From assembly GCA_021323255.1 (NCBI GenBank), contig JAJTCL010000197.1:1-5860 (forward strand): a stretch of DNA of 5,860 nt, read 5' to 3'. Source of the DNA: Propionibacteriaceae bacterium. GTDB taxonomy: Bacteria; Actinomycetota; Actinomycetes; Propionibacteriales; Propionibacteriaceae. Under the pieces are notes generated by a model. It worked only from the letters and a program-made list of their open reading frames with translations, was not told the DNA's origin and did no database searches. The translations under genes and the position numbers were made by a program. Shown piece after piece: positions 1-5,860 of the stretch; within the stretch, counting starts at the first letter, position 1, and every line of letters begins with the position of its first letter.

Positions 1-2459
1 TAGAAGACCAAGATCAATGGTGGCTGCCGGGCATCTTCCGCGATGTCACCGTGCTGAGCCGCCCACTGGGTGCAGTGGATGACGTCTGGCTGCATACCGA
101 GTATGCGCCGGACGGTACGGGATCGATCGATCCGGAGATCATCGCATCGGAGCGGGCGTTCCCACTCGTGCTCGAGATTTCTGAGCTCGGCGTCGAGCAG
201 CGCTTCACTGCGCGCAGCGAGATCACGGCCTTCTCGGTCGGAAAAGTCGAGCCGTGGAGTGCGGAAGGGCCGAGGCTTTACCAAGCACGCGTCAGCTCGC
301 CGGGAGAGACGCTCACACTCCGGCTAGGTTTTCGGCGGGTCGAGATCAAGGGTGACATCTTCAGCGTCAACGGGAGGCAGCTGATCTTCCGTGGTGTGAA
401 CCGCCATGAAATCCACCCGGTCCAGGGCCGGATGTTCGACGAGCCGTATGCGCGAGCTGACATGATCATGATGAAGCGAGCAGGGGTCAACGCGATCCGG
501 ACCAGCCACTATCCGCCGCATCCGCGGGTTCTTGATCTTGCTGACGAGCTCGGCTTCTGGGTGATCGATGAATGCGACTATGAAACACACGGGTTTGTCG
601 CCTGTGACTGGGTCGGAAACCCCAGCGATGATCCGCGCTGGACACCCGTCTGCCTGGACCGCATCGAGCGCACCGTCGAGCGGGACAAGAACCACCCATC
701 AGTGATCATTTGGTCTCTCGGCAACGAGGCCGGCACCGGCAGCAACCTTGTCCAGATGGCCGATTGGGTGCGACGTCGCGATCCCGGCCGCCCGATTCAC
801 TACGAGGGCGACCACACGGGTGCCTACACCGACCTCTACTCGCGGATGTATCCGAACTATCTCGAGACCGAGGCCATTGGTGCGGAGAGTGGCTTCATTT
901 CCTATCTCCATGAGCCCGCCGACGCCGAGCGGGTCCGCAGCAAACCCTTTGTGATGTGCGAATACGCGCATGCAATGGGCAACGGCCCAGGTGGCCTGCA
1001 CCTCTACGACCAGCTGACCGAGCGCTATCCCCGGCTGCACGGCGGCTTTGTCTGGGAATGGCGTGATCATGGGCTGTTGACGCGTACTCCAGATGGCATC
1101 GAGTTCTACGGCTACGGCGGTGACTTCGGCGAGGTCGTGCATGACGGCAACTTCGTGATGGACGGGATGCTCTTGCCAGACGGTACGCCGACGCCCAGCC
1201 TCGCAGAGTTCACCAGGGTGAACCAGCCGATCCTGTTCGACTTCGATGGCCGTGTCGTCACGCTCCGCACTCGCTACCACACCCTTTCCACCGAGCACCT
1301 TCGCTTTGTCGCTGTCAAAGAGGTGGACGGGCATCCGGTCGCTGAGGTGACCATCGGGGTTCCTCCGATCCCACCAGGTCAACAGCGTGCGGTCAGGCTG
1401 CCTGTGGAGTTGACAAGGCCCGGCGACGGGGAGACCTGGCTGACGCTGCGAGCGGAGCTGGCGGAGTCCAGGCCGTGGGCCGATCGCGGCAATGAGGTGG
1501 CCTTGGGCCAGTTCGAGCTGACTGCTCCGGAAACGATCTCCCCGCTGCCGACCTGGCCTGCACCACCGGTCGTCAGGCCTTCGGAGCCCGTGATCACGCT
1601 GGGCGATGCCCAGTTCGACGCTCACACAGGTCGGCTGCTGCGGCTCTACGAAACAAACGTCGACGGTCCGCGGCTCGAGCTTTGGCGTGGCCCGACCGAC
1701 AACGACCGCAGCAGTGCCCGAGGCTCCTTCGAGCTCAGCCGTCCGGAGGACACTGATGGCGAAGGCCTACCAGGCCCATCATCAGAACAACGCTGGCGTG
1801 ATCGCGGCCTGGACCGGTTGGTGCACCGGCTGGTTCAGATCTCTTGCGACCATGATCAAGTGTGGGTGGCGGTACGAACATCGGCCGCGGGAAGCAACCG
1901 ATTCGTTGACGTGACCTACCACTGGCGGTTGACCGACGGGCTTGCCCTGCTTGTCAACGTGGCACCCTCACCCGGGTGGGACTGCACCTGGCCGCGAGTG
2001 GGCGTACGGTTCGACCTGCCGCGCGAGCTCCGGCAGGTGAGCTGGTTCGGCACCGGCCCGAACGAGTCTTACCCAGACACGCAGCAAGGGGCACGAGTAG
2101 GCCGCTTCGCAGCTGACATCGACGAGCTCAATGTCGAGTACTCCCGGCCACAAGAGACCGGTCATCGCGGCGAGCTGCGCTCGCTGCTGCTCTCCGACGG
2201 AACGTCTGCAAGGTTGCGCATCACGACCTGGCCGAACCCGAGCAACCATCGCCCTGGCTTCACACTGAGCGCGTACACCCCGCAACAACTCGACCTAGCT
2301 CGCCATCCGTACGAGCTCGTCCCCGGCGAGCGGGTGTTGCTGTTCATCGATGACGCGGTACACGGAATCGGCTCACGTTCCTGTGGCGTAGACGTATTAC
2401 CGGAGCACGCACTGTGGCCAGGTCAGCGGCAGTTCGGAATTCAGTTTCAGCAGCCGTAG
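1..2459 (+). CDS. lacZ: Beta-galactosidase, GH2 LacZ type (5'-partial)
   Basis: Hydrolyses terminal beta-D-galactosides such as lactose, presumably in the cytoplasm. The reading frame is open from base 3 (818 visible residues) and starts inside the family motif EDQDQWWLPGIFRD, which matches E. coli LacZ around Asp201, so roughly 200 N-terminal residues lie off the left edge. The GTG at 51 is internal, not a start. Visible parts are the Ig-like domain 2 (to about 390), the TIM barrel (about 390-1230), the domain 4 linker, and the C-terminal beta-sandwich from about 1580 (LELWRGPTDNDR). The acid/base Glu is at 726-728 (IIWSLGNEAG) and the nucleophile Glu at 960-962 (CEYAHAMGN). They are 78 residues apart, close to E. 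coli 461/537. Active-site His codons are at 405-407, 507-509 and 588-590, and the Mg-ligand Glu (E416 equivalent) is at 582-584. The E. coli Trp999 position appears to be Cys (GSRSCG), a variant I recall from actinobacterial enzymes. No frameshift is seen. It converges on the HTH gene with a 3-bp gap. Family certain; natural substrate inferred. Confidence 0.95.
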   Translation, partial: EDQDQWWLPGIFRDVTVLSRPLGAVDDVWLHTEYAPDGTGSIDPEIIASERAFPLVLEISELGVEQRFTARSEITAFSVGKVEPWSAEGPRLYQARVSSPGETLTLRLGFRRVEIKGDIFSVNGRQLIFRGVNRHEIHPVQGRMFDEPYARADMIMMKRAGVNAIRTSHYPPHPRVLDLADELGFWVIDECDYETHGFVACDWVGNPSDDPRWTPVCLDRIERTVERDKNHPSVIIWSLGNEAGTGSNLVQMADWVRRRDPGRPIHYEGDHTGAYTDLYSRMYPNYLETEAIGAESGFISYLHEPADAERVRSKPFVMCEYAHAMGNGPGGLHLYDQLTERYPRLHGGFVWEWRDHGLLTRTPDGIEFYGYGGDFGEVVHDGNFVMDGMLLPDGTPTPSLAEFTRVNQPILFDFDGRVVTLRTRYHTLSTEHLRFVAVKEVDGHPVAEVTIGVPPIPPGQQRAVRLPVELTRPGDGETWLTLRAELAESRPWADRGNEVALGQFELTAPETISPLPTWPAPPVVRPSEPVITLGDAQFDAHTGRLLRLYETNVDGPRLELWRGPTDNDRSSARGSFELSRPEDTDGEGLPGPSSEQRWRDRGLDRLVHRLVQISCDHDQVWVAVRTSAAGSNRFVDVTYHWRLTDGLALLVNVAPSPGWDCTWPRVGVRFDLPRELRQVSWFGTGPNESYPDTQQGARVGRFAADIDELNVEYSRPQETGHRGELRSLLLSDGTSARLRITTWPNPSNHRPGFTLSAYTPQQLDLARHPYELVPGERVLLFIDDAVHGIGSRSCGVDVLPEHALWPGQRQFGIQFQQP

Positions 2460-2477
2460 CCGTCAGCCGGCGCTGAA
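2446..2477. terminator. Candidate bidirectional terminator hairpin between convergent genes
   Basis: TTCAGC at 2446-2451 pairs with GCTGAA at 2472-2477, and GCCG at 2453-2456 pairs with CGGC at 2468-2471. This gives a 10-bp stem with one bulged A (2452) and an 11-nt loop. The loop holds the lacZ TAG and most of the HTH gene's stop region. Being near-symmetric, it would form in transcripts from either side. Neither side has a U-tract, so intrinsic termination is an inference; actinobacterial terminators often lack U-tracts. Because both stems lie partly in coding sequence, chance or codon constraint remains possible. Confidence 0.4.
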
Positions 2478-2708
2478 GTAGGCGTTCTCCAGGTAGGTAT
2501 TGAGTGCCTTTTCGGTCACGCGGAAGCTGCGGCCGAACTGCACAGCCTCGAGCTGGCCGGAATGTATGAGCCGATAGACCGACATCTTGGAGAGCCGGAG
2601 AATGCCGGCCACCTCAGCAACAGTGAGGAACTTGCCAGCCTGGAGATTGCTGGAGAGCGGCGTCACGCCCCCAGGCGCTGATTCCGCCGACTTCGATTCG
2701 TCGTTCAT
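2463..2708 (-). CDS. Small excisionase-family (MerR/BldC-like) helix-turn-helix DNA-binding protein
   Basis: An 81-residue protein with one DNA-binding domain. After a polar, probably disordered tail (1-25) comes FLTVAEVAGILRLSK (helix 1, 27-41), the recognition helix MSVYRLIHSGQL (42-53) and a wing with FGRSFRVTE (58-66). A final helix ALNTYLENAYF (68-78) follows. This is the excisionase/MerR-like winged HTH pattern. It resembles, from memory, the mycobacterial protein Rv0500A encoded just after proC, so conserved position supports a chromosomal regulator rather than a phage excisionase. No effector domain is visible and the target is unknown. The ATG at 2708 is chosen for length and a weak GAGAG at 2716-2720. 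The start is also overlapped (ATGA) by the stop of a possible short leader ORF. It lies 181 bp downstream of acuC, so it may have its own promoter or be the tail of the asd-proC-acuC operon. Confidence 0.85.
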   Translation of the reverse strand: MNDESKSAESAPGGVTPLSSNLQAGKFLTVAEVAGILRLSKMSVYRLIHSGQLEAVQFGRSFRVTEKALNTYLENAYFSAG

Positions 2709-2740
2709 CGTGCGACTCTCAATCTGAACCCGTTCCGCAC
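2705..2740 (-). CDS. Possible 11-codon leader ORF upstream of the HTH gene
   Basis: On the minus strand a strong Shine-Dalgarno-like GGAGGGG (2753-2747) sits 6 nt before a GTG at 2740-2738. The frame reads MRNGFRLRVAR (GTG read as Met) and ends in TGA at 2707-2705, overlapping the HTH gene's ATG as ATGA. The purine-rich site lies mainly in the loop of a 6-bp hairpin, and the GTG is in the hairpin's 3' arm. This is the best ribosome-binding sequence in the gap, much better than the one directly before the HTH ATG, so coupled translation is conceivable. The peptide has no run of a single regulatory amino acid that would suggest attenuation. Short ORFs arise easily by chance, so this is tentative. 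Confidence 0.3.
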   Translation of the reverse strand: MRNGFRLRVAR

Positions 2741-2757
2741 CGGCTTCCCCTCCGGTG
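2738..2757 (-). promoter_or_regulatory. Hairpin presenting a Shine-Dalgarno-like loop ahead of the HTH gene
   Basis: On the minus strand CACCGG (2757-2752) and CCGGTG (2743-2738) form a perfect 6-bp GC-rich stem around the 8-nt loop AGGGGAAG. The loop carries most of the purine-rich GGAGGGG motif, and the 3' arm contains the GTG of the possible leader ORF. Folding could limit ribosome access to the leader. The stem is seen directly in the sequence; a regulatory role is inference. Confidence 0.35.
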
Positions 2758-2794
2758 TTCGTAGGTACTGAAGTGAGAATAGTGGCAAACGATG

Positions 2795-2809
2795 CTGCTG
2801 GTACAGCAG
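2795..2809. promoter_or_regulatory. Inverted repeat CTGCTG-GTA-CAGCAG, possible operator
   Basis: A perfect 6-bp dyad (2795-2800 and 2804-2809) around GTA lies 86 bp upstream of the HTH start. On the minus strand a -10-like TATTCT (rc of 2776-2781) is nearby, and the dyad would overlap the corresponding -35 region, a typical position for a repressor. I see no good -35 hexamer, so the promoter is weakly supported. An autoregulatory site for the downstream HTH protein is one possibility. Only one copy was noticed in the window. Confidence 0.25.
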
Positions 2810-2889
2810 ATACATAGGAAATTTCAGCGACACGCCGCCGTGGGAGTTGACGACGAGATGATTACCAACCTAGCGACCTGGATATGCGC

Positions 2890-4035
2890 TCACAGGCTCG
2901 GATCGATGCCCAGCTCAGGGAAAACTGCCTGTCGTGTTGCGAGAATCGCCTGATCGACGCGGCTCTGCGGCGTGACACCCTCATGGAACGGGCGGAAGCT
3001 GGCATCGGCCCCATCGGACATGGTGTGCGGCGCCGATTCCCCTCCCACCTCAGCTCGCCAACTCTCGGGTATTGGGGTATTCGGGTCGACCGGCTGACCG
3101 CTGACGATGCCAAGCAGATGTGTCCATGCCCGAGGCACCACATTGCGTACCGAATATCCCCCGCCGCCGGTGCACATCCAACGCCCGGCGCACAATTCGT
3201 CGGCCAAACTTGCCACTGCCAGATATGAGGCACGCTGACCGTCGACGGTGAGGTTGAGGTCGGCCAGCGGATCTTGTCTATGCGAGTCACAGCCGTGTTG
3301 GGTTACCAAGACAGTCGGCTTGTGTACGCGAAGAACCTGTGGCACCACGGCGTGAAACGCCCGAAGCCAATCCGCGTCCGTGCTGCCGGGCGGGAGTGCG
3401 ACATTCACCGCCGTGCCTTCAGCTCCCCGCCCACCTATCTCGGTCGGAAAACCCGTGCCGGGGAACAGGTACGCAGGCGTCTCGTGCAGGCTGACAGTCA
3501 TCACCCGCGGGTCTTCGTAGAAGATCGCTTGTACGCCGTCGCCATGGTGCACATCCACGTCGACATAGCCCACCCGCTCACAGCCGTTGTCCAGCAGCCA
3601 GCGGATGGCGAGGGCAACGTCGTTGTAAACGCAGAAGCCGCTCGTCGTGCTGGGCATCGCGTGATGCAAGCCTCCGCTGATGTTGCAGGCGCGCTGCGCA
3701 TCGCCAGTCCAGACCCTGCGCGCCGCCTCGACACTTGCCATGGCGACCCAAGCGGCGATCTCGTGCATTCCGGGAAAGACCGGATTGTCGCTTGTGCCGA
3801 GTCCGTACCGCTGATTGGGCTCACCGAGCTGCACAGCCGCGATGTAGTCCGGAGTATGCACCGTCTGCAGCACCGCAAGATCGATCTCGGGTGGTGGCAC
3901 GATCTGAAGCCGGTCCAGTACGCCGAGTTGGCGAGCCAGGGCAATGGTGTTGGTGACCCGACCCGGCGCCATCGGATGATCAGATCCGAAGTCGTATTTG
4001 GTCAGATCGTCCGAGAAGACGAGCAGCCCGGTCAT
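2890..4035 (-). CDS. acuC: AcuC-type zinc-dependent lysine deacetylase (class I HDAC fold)
   Basis: Predicted to remove acetyl groups from lysine side chains. In bacteria, AcuC proteins are linked to deacetylation and reactivation of acetyl-CoA synthetase; the acetoin name is historical. The 381 residues form a complete single-domain arginase/deacetylase fold. Visible motifs are DHPMAPGR (19-26), catalytic tandem His H124-H125 in GGLHHAMPS, and Zn ligands D161 and H163 in DVDVHHGDG. The third ligand is D250 in QHGCDSHRQDPL, and the transition-state Tyr is Y294 in GGGGYSVRN. NPVFPGMHE (84-92) is typical of actinobacterial AcuC. The ATG at 4035 overlaps the proC TGA by 4 nt (ATGA) with no strong ribosome-binding site, implying translational coupling. 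The C-terminal tail (about 325-381) is variable. Family assignment is firm; the actual substrate protein is unknown. Confidence 0.93.
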   Translation of the reverse strand: MTGLLVFSDDLTKYDFGSDHPMAPGRVTNTIALARQLGVLDRLQIVPPPEIDLAVLQTVHTPDYIAAVQLGEPNQRYGLGTSDNPVFPGMHEIAAWVAMASVEAARRVWTGDAQRACNISGGLHHAMPSTTSGFCVYNDVALAIRWLLDNGCERVGYVDVDVHHGDGVQAIFYEDPRVMTVSLHETPAYLFPGTGFPTEIGGRGAEGTAVNVALPPGSTDADWLRAFHAVVPQVLRVHKPTVLVTQHGCDSHRQDPLADLNLTVDGQRASYLAVASLADELCAGRWMCTGGGGYSVRNVVPRAWTHLLGIVSGQPVDPNTPIPESWRAEVGGESAPHTMSDGADASFRPFHEGVTPQSRVDQAILATRQAVFPELGIDPSL

Positions 4036-4888
4036 CCGCGGCCCGTGCCCTGTTTGTCCTCTCGTGCGGCCGCAGCAAGGTCACGGCTGCGATCACGTGC
4101 GGCCTCCATGGCACGCAAGAAAGCCGCCCGTACCTTGTGATCTTCGAGCTCGCGTACGGCCGCAGCGGTGGTACCACCCGGCGAGGTGACGCGCTCTCGT
4201 AACACCGTGGGATGCTCACCGGTTTCACGCAGCAACTTGGCTGAGCCGAGCATGGTCTGCACCACCAGCTCTGTAGCGGTGTCACGCGGCAGTCCGAGAT
4301 GTACGCCGGCTTCGATCATGGCTTCCACTACGAAGAAGAGATAGGCCGGACCAGTGCCTGAAATCGCCGTAACGGCGTCCTGGTAACGCTCCGGCACCGT
4401 GATCACGCGACCCGTAGCCGACAAGATCTGCGTCACGCGATCGAGGTGATCTTGGTTGCTGTGCGAACCCGGGGAGATTGCGGCCATCCCCTCGTCCACC
4501 TGCGCCGGAGTATTCGGCATCACCCGCACCACGGCGACCCCTTCTGGCAGGCGGGACTCGATGAAGGCCGTTTCGACTCCGGCGGCGAGTGACACCACCA
4601 GCGCGCCTGGCTTGATCGACTGCGAGATCTCATTGAGCAGGTCGTTCATGTCTTGCGGCTTGACGACCAAGATCACCGTCTCCGCCTCGGCCACCGCCTC
4701 GGTGTTCTCGAGCATTTTGATTCCATATCTGGTCGTCAGCTCAAGCTGTCGCTCCAGCCTGCGGTCAGTGGCGACGATTTGATCGGCATGCCAGCCGGCT
4801 CGGAGCAGACCGGAGAGTACCGTCTCGCCCATCACACCCGCGCCCAAGATGGCCAGCGGATGCGAACTCGTGGCTGAAGTCTGTGACG

Positions 4889-4892
<4 letters not shown>
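4032..4892 (-). CDS. proC: Pyrroline-5-carboxylate reductase
   Basis: Catalyses the last step of proline synthesis, reducing 1-pyrroline-5-carboxylate to L-proline with NAD(P)H in the cytoplasm. The 286 residues match the family's usual size. An N-terminal Rossmann domain starts with GAGVMG (17-22), followed by a second strand ending ATDRR (41-45), whose arginines suit NADPH. VVKPQ is at 76-80 and MPNTP at 125-129. The C-terminal helical dimerisation domain carries SGTGPAY (178-184) and the P5CR signature VTSPGGTTAAAVRELE (235-250). The start is GTG at 4892, overlapping the asd TGA as GTGA; no ATG lies near enough to replace it without cutting into the Rossmann fold. Only a weak GGA precedes it, so initiation probably depends on ribosomes finishing asd. 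The tail after about 272 is charged and non-conserved. No defect is seen. Confidence 0.95.
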
Positions 4893-5848
<956 letters not shown>

Positions 5849-5860
5849 GTCGCCAAGCCT

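Larger units (their letters stand above)
2709..2889. other. Intergenic region between acuC and the HTH gene
   Basis: This 181-bp stretch is the only sizeable non-coding DNA in the window. It is visibly less GC-rich than the flanking genes around 2763-2825. It contains the CTGCTG/CAGCAG dyad, the GGAGGGG hairpin and the possible leader ORF. A very short CACG-CCGC-CGTG palindrome lies at 2831-2842. No convincing acuC terminator was found just after its stop, so read-through from acuC into the HTH gene is possible. Confidence 0.6.

Noticed and set aside
51..53. GTG at 51 as the true start of the beta-galactosidase
   Set aside because: Codons 3-50 already encode the conserved EDQDQWWLPGIFRD motif in frame, so the gene simply continues beyond the left edge.
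699..1625. 308-codon open frame on the minus strand inside lacZ
   Set aside because: It lies wholly antisense to the well-conserved GH2 barrel, has no recognisable motif, and is what GC-rich codon bias produces on the opposite strand.
2341..2400. Cys in place of the E. coli Trp999 in LacZ, and Asp in place of Asn604
   Set aside because: The GSRSCG form resembles what I recall from actinobacterial GH2 beta-galactosidases, so this is probably family variation rather than a novelty.
2762..2788. TTGCCA / TACCTA promoter for the HTH gene
   Set aside because: The spacing is only 15 nt and the -10 match is poor; not enough to call a promoter.
2831..2842. CACG-CCGC-CGTG palindrome downstream of acuC as a terminator
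   Set aside because: Only a 4-bp stem with no extension and no T-run; such palindromes are common by chance in GC-rich DNA.
3274..4140. 288-codon open frame on the plus strand over acuC and the end of proC
   Set aside because: Antisense shadow of acuC, whose HDAC motifs are complete; the plus-strand product shows no domain and crosses the proC/acuC junction.

Overview
The window comes from a high-GC Gram-positive (actinobacterial) chromosome. The evidence is the GC-rich third codon positions, the protein types, and a proC gene followed on the same strand by an 81-residue excisionase-type HTH gene, which resembles the proC-Rv0500A order I recall from mycobacteria. The family cannot be fixed from sequence alone; a Propionibacteriales-like actinomycete is only a guess.

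Layout. On the plus strand, 1-2459 is the 3' four-fifths of a lacZ-type GH2 beta-galactosidase whose N-terminus lies off the left edge. It converges, with only 3 bp between stop codons, on a minus-strand block. In transcription order (right to left) that block is asd (5848-4889), proC (4892-4032), acuC (4035-2890), a 181-bp gap, and the small HTH gene (2708-2463). The asd/proC and proC/acuC junctions are 4-nt stop/start overlaps (GTGA and ATGA), so these three genes are almost certainly one translationally coupled operon. The gap before the HTH gene holds two inverted repeats and a possible 11-codon leader ORF whose stop overlaps the HTH start. An imperfect 10-bp hairpin spans both convergent stop codons and may serve as a shared terminator.

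How the genes work together. Asd makes aspartate semialdehyde for the lysine/DAP, threonine and methionine branches. ProC makes proline from pyrroline-5-carboxylate. AcuC is a zinc-dependent lysine deacetylase of the class I HDAC fold. The HTH protein is a probable small DNA-binding regulator. The beta-galactosidase is a separate carbohydrate gene facing this housekeeping block.

The most notable observation is in asd. All catalytic residues are present, but about 32-33 residues of the NADP-binding domain, the strand/loop/helix with the conserved S-A-G motif, are missing in frame at about 5683/5684. This looks like an internal deletion in a normally essential gene, or an assembly artefact. I found no CRISPR array, mobile element, tRNA, rRNA or recognisable novel multi-gene system.
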